Notes under the pieces: generated by a model | Database searches by the model: none | What the model was told of the DNA's origin: nothing | The model's input: the letters and a program-made list of their open reading frames with translations, nothing else | Shown here: positions 26,441 through 40,748 of the stretch, piece by piece | Layout of the letters: each line of letters opens with the position of its first letter | How positions within the stretch are numbered: position 1 is the first letter of the stretch | Position numbers and translations under genes: made by a program | From: Acidobacteriota bacterium | GTDB taxonomy: Bacteria; Acidobacteriota; Blastocatellia; RBC074 | Length of the DNA stretch: 64,000 bases | Assembly (NCBI GenBank): GCA_016715865.1 | Contig: JADJXM010000019.1 | Coordinates: 103,378 to 167,377 of the forward strand | Direction of reading: 5' to 3'

Positions 26441-26871
26441 TGTATTTTCACCTTCCTTCTATCTCCTCCCAGATCCGATATCGCGATGCGGCGGGCGTTT
26501 GGGATCGAGAGATTGCCAAGACGGTCGGGCCATTCGATGACGACCACGCCTTTGGGGTCATCGAGCATCTCGTCAAGTCCGAGCGCCTGAAGTTCTTCGA
26601 CTCCGCCGGAGAGCCGGTAGAGATCAAGGTGATACAGGCGGAGGCGTCCATCGTACTGGTTGACGAGGGTGAAGGTGGGGCTGCTGACCTCTGCCGGGTC
26701 GATGTCGAGACCGGCCGCCAGTCCTTTGGCGAAGACCGTTTTGCCGGCTCCCAGATCTCCTTCTAATAAGAAAACGGTGGAAGCTGCCACGGATTCCGCC
26801 AAAGTGTATGCAATTTCAAAAGTTTCTTCGGCGGAATTGGTGATGATTTCGGTTGTCGAATTAGAGGACAC
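26434..26871 (-). CDS. tsaE: tRNA threonylcarbamoyladenosine biosynthesis ATPase TsaE
   Basis: 145 residues with a GTG start. The P-loop EGDLGAGKTVFAKG, then SSPTFTLVNQY and LYHLDLYRL, are the diagnostic TsaE motifs, followed by VVIEWPDRLG. TsaE supports TsaB-TsaD in making the t6A37 modification in the cytoplasm. It starts six bases after the nnr stop, so the genes are probably co-transcribed. The final codons (IQS) and TGA stop lie within the GTTGAAA repeat arm. Confidence 0.95.
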   Translation of the reverse strand: MSSNSTTEIITNSAEETFEIAYTLAESVAASTVFLLEGDLGAGKTVFAKGLAAGLDIDPAEVSSPTFTLVNQYDGRLRLYHLDLYRLSGGVEELQALGLDEMLDDPKGVVVIEWPDRLGNLSIPNARRIAISDLGGDRRKVKIQS

Positions 26872-26877
26872 GTCTGC

Positions 26878-28518
26878 TCAGATCCGTTTGATTGAGTTGA
26901 TTTCTCCGCGTTCTTTCTCGCCGCCGGTGATCAAAAAGGCTTCAGACAGATGATCGATGATATCGGAGGCCAGGAGTGACCGCATGCCTGTTTTACGCGT
27001 GGCCAGGTCACCGGCGAGGCCGTGCAGATATACAGCGGCGATGGTTGCGCCGAGCGGATCGCCCGGGCGTTGTGCGAGCAGGCCTGCGAGCAGACCAGTC
27101 AGGACATCGCCAGATCCTGCCGTCGCCATGCCCGGATTGCCTGTGGCATTGACGAAGACCTCGCCATCCGGCGAGGCGATGATGGTTCGACTGCCTTTGA
27201 GCACTGTGATTGCGCCCGAACGGCGGGCGAATTCCCGCGCGATGGCAATGCGGTCAGATGTGACATCGGAACTGGCCAGGCCGGAGAGGCGTGCCATCTC
27301 GCCCGGATGAGGTGTGACGATGATCGGAAGATCGTCCGATCCCTGAAGGTCGTCCGGCCACGGAGCGACCGCGTTGAGTCCATCGGCGTCGAGAACGACG
27401 GGAGCGCGCCGCTGCGCCAGCATCTCGCGGACGAATGTTCGAGTGTCCTGATCGGCTGATGAAAGCCCCGGTCCGATTGCGAGGACGGTTCTTTTGTTTG
27501 ACAGTTCGAAGGCGCGTTCGACAGCCCTGGCCGAGATGGCGCCACGGGCTGTCTCTTCCAGTGGTTCGGTCATGACTTCAGGCAGCACCTGACCGACCAT
27601 CATCGCCTGGGCCGAGCCGGCGGTAGCGACTGTCACGAGTCCGGCGCCCGCTCTGAGTGTTGCGGCTGAGGCCAGTGCGGCGGCGCCTGTCTTGCCGCGC
27701 GATCCGGCGAAGAGCAGAACATCTCCGACAGTACCCTTGTGGGCGTCGATCGGCCGCTCTGTGTCACCCAGCCATGACGCGATCATCTCTCTTTCAACAA
27801 GATTGAGCCATGAGCCGGAGTTTTCATCGATGATCCATTCGGGCGTGCCGATAGCGGCAATGATCAGTTCGCCGTTGGCCCGGCAGGCCGGCGCAAGAAT
27901 GTTGCCGATCTTCGGAGCAGTGAACGAAATCGTCAGGTCGGCGTCGACGTGGACTCCGATCGGCGCCGCCCGGTCGGATGAGAGCCCCGAAGGAATGTCA
28001 ACCGAGACGATGAGCGAGGTTTCGTGGCCCCTGATCAACCGAATGGTTTCGATTGCCTCGGCGAGTATCCCTTGCGCCGGCCGGTTCAGACCCGTGCCGA
28101 AGATGGCGTCAATGACGACGTCATAACCGGCGTCGATCTGCTCCACGCTTGCGTTTTCATAAAAGAATAGATCAGAGGAAGGGTGGTCGGCGTTGCCCTT
28201 CTCTTCAGCAAGTCGTTGCAAGATCTCGAAATTGGTGAGGGCTTCACCTTTTGTTTCGTCGATTCGCCCGAACAGGAACGCATCGACGCTTGCGCCACGC
28301 ATCCAGAGCAGACGGGCGATAACTGCGCCGTCTCCGCCGTTGTTTCCCTTGCCGCAAAGCACAGCGATATACCGGCCGGCAACGGTGCCGATTCGCTCGA
28401 TCAGCGCTTCGACGACACGCCCACCGGCGGTCTCCATGAGGATCGGCCAGGGGATGCCAAACCTCTCGACGGTCAAACGGTCGATTTCGCGCATCTGCTG
28501 GGCATTCAAAATCTTCAT
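26878..28518 (-). CDS. nnr: Bifunctional NAD(P)H-hydrate epimerase / ADP-dependent dehydratase
   Basis: 546 residues. The N-terminal YjeF_N epimerase domain (about 1-215; CGKGNNGGDG, DAIFGTGLNRP, VSVDIPSGL) is followed by the ribokinase-like dehydratase domain (about 235-530; VLLFAGSRGKTGAAALA, VTPHPGEMARL, NPGMATAGSGDVLTGLLAG). The enzyme repairs hydrated NADH and NADPH. First gene of nnr-tsaE-recG. acpS, commonly adjacent to nnr in bacteria, is instead 7 kb away. It diverges from the gene at 28836. Confidence 0.96.
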   Translation of the reverse strand: MKILNAQQMREIDRLTVERFGIPWPILMETAGGRVVEALIERIGTVAGRYIAVLCGKGNNGGDGAVIARLLWMRGASVDAFLFGRIDETKGEALTNFEILQRLAEEKGNADHPSSDLFFYENASVEQIDAGYDVVIDAIFGTGLNRPAQGILAEAIETIRLIRGHETSLIVSVDIPSGLSSDRAAPIGVHVDADLTISFTAPKIGNILAPACRANGELIIAAIGTPEWIIDENSGSWLNLVEREMIASWLGDTERPIDAHKGTVGDVLLFAGSRGKTGAAALASAATLRAGAGLVTVATAGSAQAMMVGQVLPEVMTEPLEETARGAISARAVERAFELSNKRTVLAIGPGLSSADQDTRTFVREMLAQRRAPVVLDADGLNAVAPWPDDLQGSDDLPIIVTPHPGEMARLSGLASSDVTSDRIAIAREFARRSGAITVLKGSRTIIASPDGEVFVNATGNPGMATAGSGDVLTGLLAGLLAQRPGDPLGATIAAVYLHGLAGDLATRKTGMRSLLASDIIDHLSEAFLITGGEKERGEINSIKRI

Positions 28519-28569
28519 CGGGTTATCAATATCTCTTTAACTGTAAGAGCGCAAGGGAGCAATGAGAAA

Positions 28570-28598
28570 TTGACAAGCAAAGCATGAGCTAAGATAAT
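28570..28598 (+). promoter_or_regulatory. Sigma-70-type promoter for the 28836 gene
   Basis: TTGACA (28570-28575), a 17-base spacer and GATAAT (28593-28598). Transcription would start near 28605 and leave a leader of about 230 bases before ATG 28836. The same -35/17/-10 combination occurs at 60093-60121. The rest of the 317-base divergent gap shows no gene; the CGGAGG ribosome binding site is at its end. Confidence 0.7.
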
Positions 28599-28835
28599 TA
28601 GTTGCTTCTTTTATCATATCGCAACCACGCCGCGACAGAAGGGACGGGAATCGAATGTCCGGCGCAAAAACGAGATTGCGAAGATCATTATCCGGGCTCG
28701 CTCGATCACAAACATTTCACGTACGCAGGCAACGTCCGATCCTTCAGGTTTGACCGGCCAATAAAATTGGCCGCCTTCACATTTCAAGCTGCAACGAGCG
28801 AGAGAGGATCGCTGTCCGAATTGAATCGGAGGTAA

Positions 28836-30806
<1,971 letters not shown>

Positions 30807-30831
30807 TATTTTCGCCTTCAATCCTTTCAGC

Positions 30832-30909
<78 letters not shown>

Positions 30910-31020
30910 TATAAAACCGTGCGCAGTACGGTCAGCGAACCTTTCGCCCCCCGAGTTCGTCTGAAGCATTGTTAACATACGGCTTTCCCCTTAAAGCTGC
31001 ACCAGATGAGGAGCCGATAA

Positions 31021-33255
31021 ATGAAATCCTTCCCCAGGTTACTGTTGGGCCGATTATGGATGCCAGTCGTGAGCCTGATTTTTGCGATCGCTGTCGCGTA
31101 TCCGTCGACACAGCCGGCATCATCTGCTCAGGTTCGCGCGAGTGCGGAATCGCAATTCAAAAAAGCTGTCGCTTCGAAATCGGAAGCGGCGCTGCAACAG
31201 GTTGAAACCTCCAATCCCGGAACGGATGAGGCTGCGCTGGCGAGGTTGATGCGCGGGTACATGCGTCTGCAGGCCGGCGACAATGCCACTGCGGCCAGAA
31301 CCCTGGCCGATCCTTCGATCGGTCGTCTGACGTCACTCGGAGACTACGCGCTTTACTACCGCGCACAGGCATTGATGCAGTCGGGGCAGCGGGACGAGGC
31401 GGAGCGGGAATTTCGCAGGATGGCCGCGGCCCATCCGACTTCGTTGCTCGTTCGAAATGCGATCCTGCAGGCGGCCGGGATGGCCGTCGAGCGGGGAGAT
31501 CATCAGCGGGCTGTCAGCGATCTGACGCCGCTCGTCGAAAAGAATGACGGGACCGCCCTCAAGATGCGTGCTGACGTCCTCGAAAAGCTCGGGCGTCGCA
31601 ACGAAGCGATACTCACATTACGCAAACTCTATTTTGATGCCCCGCAATCACCGGAGGCCGAAAAGGTCGCCGATCAGTTGACGGCGCTGGGCGGGTCGAC
31701 AACGCCTGCCGATGCCGGGCAGATCAAACGCCGAGCGGATAATCTCTATGACGCGGGGCTCTGGGTGCTCGCCGTTCAGGCTTATGATCAGATCACCGTT
31801 CAATTTCCAGAGCATGCCGACGCTGAAGTCTGGCTCAATACCGGGATCAGCTATTACCGCGCAAACGTCTTCAAGCAGGCGGTAGAAGCGCTCTCACGCG
31901 TTCGCGCGCGCACTCCCGGTGGGATTGAAGATACGCTCTATTTTCTGGGCATTGCCAACCTGTCAATGAATAATGAGCAGGAAGCTGCCCGGCAGCTTGC
32001 CGAACTGAAACGGCGCGTGCCGGCGAGCGATCGGATTCCGGAGCTGATCTATATGATCGGCAGGTATCATCTGAAGCGCAATCGTGATGCTCAGGCGGCG
32101 ACATGGTACACGCAACTCGTCCGGCAGTACCCGCAGGGGCCGCACGCTGATGAGGCCCATTACTGGCTTGCCTGGCGCGCGCACGAAGCGAAGGATTACA
32201 AGACCGCTGCGCGCCTGCTGGTCGAACACATCGCCAATTATTCGAACGAGACCGACAATCGCGGGAAAGCCGCATTCTGGGGCGCCATCGATACCGAGAA
32301 GTCGGGCGACAGATCGCGCGCGCTGACGCTTTATCGCGCGCTGCTCCGACGATACGGGGTCGGATGGTTCGGCGCCAATGCCGAGCGGCGAATAACTGCC
32401 CTGTCCCGCCAGGGAGTCCAGCCCGCCTCGATTCAGGATGATCCACTGCTGCGCCGCGCGGTAGCGGGATTGCAGGACATCAAACTGCCGGCCGAGACCC
32501 TGCCTTCATCCGATCGCGAACGGGTAAAAAAGGCCGAGCAGTTGATGCGCATCGCCTTTCACCAGCCGGCTATGAACGAACTTGAGACGGCACGCGAAAA
32601 GACGCCGGCCTCGCCAATCGTCAACCTGCGAATCGCGCAGATTCATCGAGCTAACGGAGAGAATGTCGCCGCGATCAACGCTCTCAAACGCGCCTATCCC
32701 GATTATGGACAGACCATGCCGGAAGAGATGACGCGCCAGGCATGGGACATCTTCTATCCCCTCAAGTGGTGGAACGTCATCAAAGAGGAAGGCGGACGGC
32801 ATTCGATCGATCCTTACCTGATCGCCGGCATCATCCGCCAGGAGACGGTCTTTGATCCCCAGGCGCGCAGCCGCGCCAATGCCCTTGGCCTTATGCAGTT
32901 GCTGCCTTCTACAGGTCGCGCCGTCGCCAAACGCACCAGCCTCGGAGGCGGCGGCATTTCGACCGCGGACCTCTACAACCCGGTCCTCAATATTCAATTG
33001 GGTACTGCCTACGTCAAACAGCTCATGGACCGTTTCGGTCGATTCGAATATGTAGCCGCCGCATACAATGGCGGACCCACTCGAGTCAGTCGCTGGCTGA
33101 ACCAATTACCGAATGACGGGATCGAGGAATGGGTCGAGAGCATTCCGATCAGTGAAACCAGGCTCTACGTCCAGGGCGTCTATCGCAACGCCGGCCATTA
33201 CCAGCGCCTCTACGACAATCAGGGACGGTTTCGGTCGTATGTTCCGGGGGAGTAG
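31021..33255 (+). CDS. Soluble lytic murein transglycosylase (Slt70-like)
   Basis: 744 residues. An N-terminal export segment (about 1-38) is followed by a long alpha-superhelical TPR-like region (about 40-590) as in the Slt70 doughnut. The C-terminal lysozyme-like domain has the catalytic Glu in GIIRQETVFDP (about residue 608), the ANALGLMQLLPST motif, LNIQLGTAYV and AAYNGGPTRV. It cleaves peptidoglycan glycan strands in the periplasm to 1,6-anhydro products. GAGGAG precedes the ATG. Its TAG stop (33253-33255) is the first TAG of a TAGAAAGTAC repeat arm. Confidence 0.94.
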   Translation: MKSFPRLLLGRLWMPVVSLIFAIAVAYPSTQPASSAQVRASAESQFKKAVASKSEAALQQVETSNPGTDEAALARLMRGYMRLQAGDNATAARTLADPSIGRLTSLGDYALYYRAQALMQSGQRDEAEREFRRMAAAHPTSLLVRNAILQAAGMAVERGDHQRAVSDLTPLVEKNDGTALKMRADVLEKLGRRNEAILTLRKLYFDAPQSPEAEKVADQLTALGGSTTPADAGQIKRRADNLYDAGLWVLAVQAYDQITVQFPEHADAEVWLNTGISYYRANVFKQAVEALSRVRARTPGGIEDTLYFLGIANLSMNNEQEAARQLAELKRRVPASDRIPELIYMIGRYHLKRNRDAQAATWYTQLVRQYPQGPHADEAHYWLAWRAHEAKDYKTAARLLVEHIANYSNETDNRGKAAFWGAIDTEKSGDRSRALTLYRALLRRYGVGWFGANAERRITALSRQGVQPASIQDDPLLRRAVAGLQDIKLPAETLPSSDRERVKKAEQLMRIAFHQPAMNELETAREKTPASPIVNLRIAQIHRANGENVAAINALKRAYPDYGQTMPEEMTRQAWDIFYPLKWWNVIKEEGGRHSIDPYLIAGIIRQETVFDPQARSRANALGLMQLLPSTGRAVAKRTSLGGGGISTADLYNPVLNIQLGTAYVKQLMDRFGRFEYVAAAYNGGPTRVSRWLNQLPNDGIEEWVESIPISETRLYVQGVYRNAGHYQRLYDNQGRFRSYVPGE

Positions 33256-33735
33256 AAAGTACAAAGTACAAAGTATAAAGAGTAGCTGATTGCCGCATTT
33301 CTTTATACTTTATTGATGCTACGCGGAAGAGTCCTTTAAAATCGATTTGACAAATTTTTTGGCTGCTCAAGCATATTCTTCTGTGAGCCTGCAACGCAGG
33401 CGAAAGAATAAAGCCTGGGTGTGGAGCGAGGCCGCCAGGCCGAGCGAAACCCCGGGTCACGTTCCACCAGAATCACCAAGCCCACGAAGTGGGCGAAAGC
33501 CCGGACAGAACAGGCAGGCGGCAATGGGAAATCTGCCGCCCATTTCATGGGCTTGCTGAAATTATGATACCGATACCCGGGGTTCCGCTCGGCCTGGCGG
33601 CCTCGCTTCACCCCGGGCTACATGCTGCCCACCCGCTTCGCGGGTTCGGGAAAGATCAAGGAATTTCCAAAAAATATCGCTGCGTAACATCAATACTTTG
33701 TACTTTATACTTTGTACTTTGTACTCACTTCCTAC
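33253..33735. repeat. Composite inverted repeat (GTACAAA words outside, CCCGGGGTG-type inside)
   Basis: The outer left arm 33253-33285 (TAGAAAGTACAAAGTACAAA...) pairs with 33692-33735. An inner pair, 33411-33457 and 33574-33620, is about 90% complementary (AGCCTGGGTGTGGAGCGAGG against its reverse complement). Innermost hairpins (CCCACGAAGTGGG, GCAGGCGG/CCGCC) fill the core. The element occupies the whole convergent gap between the transglycosylase and thioredoxin genes and holds both stop codons. No gene is present. Confidence 0.85.
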
Positions 33736-35032
33736 TCATTTCTATTTTTTCGCTCAACTTTTCGACGAAATCCTCGCGTGGATTATAGCCGGCCTGGCGG
33801 TATGATATTTTGCCTTGAGGATCGATGATGATTGTGGTCGGTATGGAATTGACGGAGAAGAAGTCGTTCAATCCGTCGGCGAAGACAACGGGCAGGTTGA
33901 ATTTGTGGCGTTTCAGGAAAGGCGCGACCAGATCACGGTCGTCATCGGTGGTGATAGCCAGGAAGACGACTTCCTGGTCTCCCTTGAACTTTTCGATCGT
34001 TTTGGCGAAGAGCGGGAGTTCGGTCAGGCAGGGGCCGCACCAGGTCGCCCAGAAATTCATGACGATGGTTTTGCCGCGCAGAGAATTGAGATCCAGCGTT
34101 GAGCCGTCCGTCCGAGTCAGCCTGTAGCTGAGCGGGTCAGAGATGCCGGCGTTTGGATTTGGCGGTTTAAGTTTCGCTTCCCGTTCCTCTTTATCCCTGA
34201 CATATCGATCGTAAGCTTTGAGAATCTGGTCGCCGAGGCCGGTTTCCGAGCCGTGTTTTGCCCTGTAGATGAGGCTGAGTTTCTTTCGCAGCGAGGGCAT
34301 GTCGATCTCTTCATCGGTGTTCAGAGCGATGACGAAGGCCTGGCGGTAATAATCGAGCGCCTCGTCCAGATCCCTGCGCTTTTCAGCCAGTTCGCCGAGC
34401 GAGATGGCCGCTCCGGCCAGCCGGCCGGCGTTGAAACTTTTCTGCAAATCCGCCTTCGCTTTAACGTCGTTATTGAGGTCGAAATGCACCTTGCCACGCA
34501 GCAGGTAGACCGACGCAATGCCCTTCTGTTTTCGTTCTTCCCATTGCGCAGCGCTCACACGCCTGGGTTTGAGACTGCTGGCGATGATGCCTTCGAACTG
34601 TTTGACCAGCATGTCCGCATAGCCGATCGATTTGTTCAGATCGCCTTCGGCCCGGCGCTCTCTGAAAGTCGTAACCAGGTTCATTAAAACATCTATATTG
34701 TCCTGGTCGGCTTCGATAATCTTTTCACCGTAGGATATGGTTCTTTCTCGATCGCGTAGCTTGACGCTCAACTTGTAAATTTCGGTTTCGATCTCTGTGC
34801 GACGGATGGTGCCTGGAAATTTGCGCAGATATTCTTCGAGATTAATGATGATCTGGGTTTCGCTTCCGGCGGAGCTCTCGATGGCGCGGCGCAGTTCGAG
34901 GTCAGGATCGACTCTTGTTTCGTCCGGTTTCTCCTGCTGCTCCCTGGCGGCATCGACTGCCTGTCCGAATGAGGTCGCGGTCAGCAGAAGTAATAGAATA
35001 AAAATCGCGGTTTGATGCATCGAATGTTTCAC
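33725..35032 (-). CDS. Exported TPR protein with TlpA-like thioredoxin domain
   Basis: 435 residues from a GTG; an ATG four codons on gives MHQTAIFILLLLLTATSFGQ, a clean signal peptide, and may be the true start. Residues about 40-270 are TPR-like helices. The C-terminal domain (about 295-430) is a TlpA/ResA-type thioredoxin with NFWATWCGPCLTE (CxxC about 331-334), cis-Pro in VNSIPTTIIID, and the usual VVFLAITTDDD. It probably acts as a periplasmic thiol-disulfide oxidoreductase. It begins three bases after pgeF ends (operon). The stop TGA is inside a repeat arm. Confidence 0.9.
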   Translation of the reverse strand: MKHSMHQTAIFILLLLLTATSFGQAVDAAREQQEKPDETRVDPDLELRRAIESSAGSETQIIINLEEYLRKFPGTIRRTEIETEIYKLSVKLRDRERTISYGEKIIEADQDNIDVLMNLVTTFRERRAEGDLNKSIGYADMLVKQFEGIIASSLKPRRVSAAQWEERKQKGIASVYLLRGKVHFDLNNDVKAKADLQKSFNAGRLAGAAISLGELAEKRRDLDEALDYYRQAFVIALNTDEEIDMPSLRKKLSLIYRAKHGSETGLGDQILKAYDRYVRDKEEREAKLKPPNPNAGISDPLSYRLTRTDGSTLDLNSLRGKTIVMNFWATWCGPCLTELPLFAKTIEKFKGDQEVVFLAITTDDDRDLVAPFLKRHKFNLPVVFADGLNDFFSVNSIPTTIIIDPQGKISYRQAGYNPREDFVEKLSEKIEMSRK

Positions 35033-35035
35033 GGA

Positions 35036-35887
<852 letters not shown>

Positions 35888-35907
35888 ACTGCTCAGGTTT
35901 AGAAATT

Positions 35908-36291
35908 ATGATCATTGGCATCGGAACAGACCTGATCGAAATCTCAAGGCTCGAACGTGCGCTCTCTGTTCACGGCGAACGATTTCGAGACCGCGTCTTC
36001 ACTCAGCGCGAGATTGAATACTGCGAACGTGTCTTTCGCAAGGGTGAACGATACGCTACACGATTTGCCGCCAAAGAGGCCGCACGCAAAGCGATCGGCG
36101 CCGCCACTCCCGTGCGTGCGCTTTCGTGGCACGACGTTGAAATCATATCATCAAATGAAGGCGCACCGCAGCTCGAATTCCATGGCCGTGCGGCTGAGCT
36201 GATCAGGGAGCTGCGGGTGACCAGGTATCATGTCTCTCTGTCGCACGCGACAGACAGCGCCATCGCATATGTCATCCTGGAACGGGAATAG
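35908..36291 (+). CDS. acpS: Holo-[acyl-carrier-protein] synthase
   Basis: 127 residues, normal for AcpS. GIGTDLIEISRLERAL carries the Mg-binding Asp and RFAAKEAARKAIG the conserved Glu/Lys. The C-terminal HVSLSHATDSAIAYVI is also typical. The enzyme transfers 4'-phosphopantetheine from CoA to ACP in the cytoplasm. The S9 peptidase gene follows by 13 bases, so they may share a transcript. Confidence 0.95.
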   Translation: MIIGIGTDLIEISRLERALSVHGERFRDRVFTQREIEYCERVFRKGERYATRFAAKEAARKAIGAATPVRALSWHDVEIISSNEGAPQLEFHGRAAELIRELRVTRYHVSLSHATDSAIAYVILERE

Positions 36292-36304
36292 CCCGAAAGA
36301 GGTT

Positions 36305-38509
<2,205 letters not shown>

Positions 38510-38608
38510 AAGTAGAAAGTAGAAAGTAGAAAGAGAAAGTAGAAGTAGAAAATAAAACGCTCTTGTTGCGATAGATCTTCTTACTTTTTACTTTCTACTT
38601 TTTACTCA
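38510..38608. repeat. GTAGAAA-word inverted-repeat element
   Basis: The left arm (38510-38552) has AGTAGAAAGTAGAAAGTAGA followed by variants. The right arm (38580-38608) carries the complement. The element starts on the base after the peptidase TAA and ends five bases before the ribosome binding site of the CPBP gene. TAG triplets at 38513, 38520 and 38527 cover all three frames. Confidence 0.9.
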
Positions 38609-38620
38609 TCCCCGGAGCTT

Positions 38621-39331
38621 ATGAAGACAGATAGAATAGAAGAGGGTAAAGGCGAAGTTTCGATGCGGATGGTGGCGGCGCTCGAGGTCGGGTCGGTGAT
38701 CAGCTCTGTCTTTTTGACGCTCTGGCTGATCATTCCGCTGCAGCCTCCGTTCAAGTGGATGTGGGGTATTCCCGGCGTAATGGCTCTGGCGCTGATCGTC
38801 AATTCTCACCGGGTTCGAGGAGAATCGCTAAGTCAATTGGGTTTGAGCATGCATGATTTCGGCCGTGCGCTGAAACTGCTTGTTCTTCCGACACTGATCG
38901 CGATAATTCTGTTCGTTTCGATTGGATGGATGACAGAGACTTACCAGCGCCGCCAGGACTTCAGCTTAACCCTCATCCTGTTGCCGATCTGGGGACTTGT
39001 TCAGCAACTGATCCTGCAGGGATTCATCTATCGACGTGTCCGGTATCTGCTGGTTGGAGACGGTGAATCCGGAAATCGCAGCCGGGTCAACCTGGCGATA
39101 GTTCTGACGGCGCTGCTGTTTTCACTGGCGCATGCTCCGAATCCGGCATTGATGGTCCTCACTCTTGCCGGAGGACTGATCTGGTCGTGGGTATATGAAC
39201 GCGCGCCGAATCTGCCGGCTCTGGCATTGTCGCACGGTCTAATGAGCGGGTTGGTGATAACCTCGCTTCCGCCCTGGATCCTTCACAGCATGAGCGTCGG
39301 ATACAAGCATTTTCTCTATCAGAGGTTTTAA
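38621..39331 (+). CDS. CPBP (CAAX protease / bacteriocin-processing) family membrane protein, catalytic Glu pair replaced
   Basis: 236 residues with six or more membrane segments. The C-terminal half has the CPBP layout: motif 1 QQLILQGFIYRRV, motif 2 LLFSLAHAPNP (His) and motif 3 ALALSHGLMSG (His). In active Rce1-type glutamic proteases motif 1 is EExxxR; here both Glu are Gln. The protein could be an inactive relative or use another residue. GGAG lies five bases before the ATG. The SpoIIM-like gene begins 13 bases after its stop, suggesting a membrane-protein operon with it. Confidence 0.83.
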   Translation: MKTDRIEEGKGEVSMRMVAALEVGSVISSVFLTLWLIIPLQPPFKWMWGIPGVMALALIVNSHRVRGESLSQLGLSMHDFGRALKLLVLPTLIAIILFVSIGWMTETYQRRQDFSLTLILLPIWGLVQQLILQGFIYRRVRYLLVGDGESGNRSRVNLAIVLTALLFSLAHAPNPALMVLTLAGGLIWSWVYERAPNLPALALSHGLMSGLVITSLPPWILHSMSVGYKHFLYQRF

Positions 39332-39344
39332 TTCGAGGGTGAAG

Positions 39345-40298
39345 ATGTCCGAGAGTCTTATATCCAGGCGAAAAGCGAGCTGGAAGCGGTTGGAGGATCT
39401 GGTTGCGCGGGCCGGAGAGACACGCGGCGTCCGCGGCTTCAGCCGCTCGGACCTGCGCGAACTGATCCACAGTTATCGCCGCGCTTCGTCGGACCTGGCC
39501 ATCGCTCGCGTCGAATCCCGGGACCAGAGACTGGTCAGCTATCTCAACGGCCTGGTCATTCGTGCGCACGGAGTCCTGTATCGGACTCGGAGCAGCGGGA
39601 TGAAGGGGGTTGTCAGTTTCTACCTCGGCGATTTTCCGGTTATCTTTCGCCGCACCTGGCGTTACACGTTTGCGACCTTCCTGATCTTCACATTGATCTC
39701 TCTGTGTTCATTTATCGCGACCTGGCGCGACGTGGATTTCGCGGATTTCGCCTATGTTCCGCCCTTAGCCGTAGCGCGAATTCAAGCCGGTGTCAGCTGG
39801 TGGGAAGAACTGAACCGGGCGGCTCCGCAGGGGGCCGCGATGATCATGGCCAACAACATCGGAGTCAGCCTGAAAGTCTTCGCCATGAGCATCATTCCGG
39901 TGGCCGGGACGGTCAATGCGCTCATGCCATCGGCATTGCAATTCGGAGCGATCAATGCCCTGATCCTCAAATACGGGATGACGCTCAGATTGTGGGCCTT
40001 TGTCGCCGGTCACGGTGTGCTTGAATTCACCGCCATCTTCATTGCCGGAGGCGCCGGTTTGATGATCGGGCTCGGCCTGCTCGTGCCGGGAGAGAGGACT
40101 CGCCGGGATGCACTGGTCGAGCGCGGAGCGACGGCGATCAGGCTGCTGGCGGGGTGCATTCCGCTGCTCATTATTGCCGGACTGATCGAAGGCTTCATCT
40201 CGCCGCTGCAGGTTCATCCCGGATACAAGGTCGCGGTTTCGCTGGCAACTGCGATCGGTTTGACGGCTTACTTGCTGAAGCCTGCCAGAGTTCCGTGA
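39345..40298 (+). CDS. SpoIIM-like (DUF95) integral membrane protein
   Basis: 317 residues from ATG 39345, chosen for GAGG seven bases upstream. A soluble helical N-terminus (about 1-95; WKRLEDLVARAGETRG, SDLRELIHSYRRASSDLA) is followed by five to six membrane helices. The NNIGVSLKVFAMSIIPVAGTVN and GHGVLEFTAIFIAGGAG segments are characteristic of the stage II sporulation protein M family. In non-sporulating bacteria such proteins often sit beside RDD, MoxR or DUF58 genes; here the only neighbour is the CPBP gene. Function outside Firmicutes is unknown; sporulation is not implied. Confidence 0.85.
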   Translation: MSESLISRRKASWKRLEDLVARAGETRGVRGFSRSDLRELIHSYRRASSDLAIARVESRDQRLVSYLNGLVIRAHGVLYRTRSSGMKGVVSFYLGDFPVIFRRTWRYTFATFLIFTLISLCSFIATWRDVDFADFAYVPPLAVARIQAGVSWWEELNRAAPQGAAMIMANNIGVSLKVFAMSIIPVAGTVNALMPSALQFGAINALILKYGMTLRLWAFVAGHGVLEFTAIFIAGGAGLMIGLGLLVPGERTRRDALVERGATAIRLLAGCIPLLIIAGLIEGFISPLQVHPGYKVAVSLATAIGLTAYLLKPARVP

Positions 40299-40455
40299 AG
40301 CACGGAATCATATGCCTGTTCTGCCAATTTCCTCCGCTTGCGAATATGCGGACAGGGACTCCCCGCGCTCCGGCAATGGCGCAATGCCCATTGAAAACCA
40401 CGGGCTGAGAAGTTACATTAAATCATATGGTTGTCGAAGGAGCTGGAGGAATCAA

Positions 40456-40710
40456 ATGACATATCTGACAATTTTGATTAAACGCGATATTTTTACATTC
40501 CTGGGGCTGGTCAGGGCCGAGATGGTCGATGCGGATGCGAATGCAAAAACGATCACGGCCGTGATCAAGCATGACCCGCGTGAAGGTGAACCGGTGATGA
40601 AACAGTTCGATACCGGTCTTGCCGCGATTCGCAGTTATGAAGAAGCGATCGACACCAGCATCTCACGCGGATGGAGCGTCGTCTATCGCGGAGCTCCGCT
40701 GATTGGCTGA
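40456..40710 (+). CDS. Small hypothetical protein
   Basis: 84 residues from ATG 40456, supported by GGAGG six bases upstream (an ATG 48 codons earlier has none). The fold looks alpha/beta: TYLTILIKRDIFTFLGLV, KTITAVIKHDP, then a helix and a final VVYRGAPLIG. No domain recognised. It stands alone between the SpoIIM-like gene and a convergent gene. Confidence 0.6.
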   Translation: MTYLTILIKRDIFTFLGLVRAEMVDADANAKTITAVIKHDPREGEPVMKQFDTGLAAIRSYEEAIDTSISRGWSVVYRGAPLIG

Positions 40711-40748
40711 TGCGGGCAGGTCCTCATTTATTGTTTTAACGGGAAATC

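Noticed and set aside
39345..40298. SpoIIM-like gene as evidence of sporulation
   Set aside because: DUF95 proteins are widespread in non-sporulating bacteria; no other sporulation gene is present.
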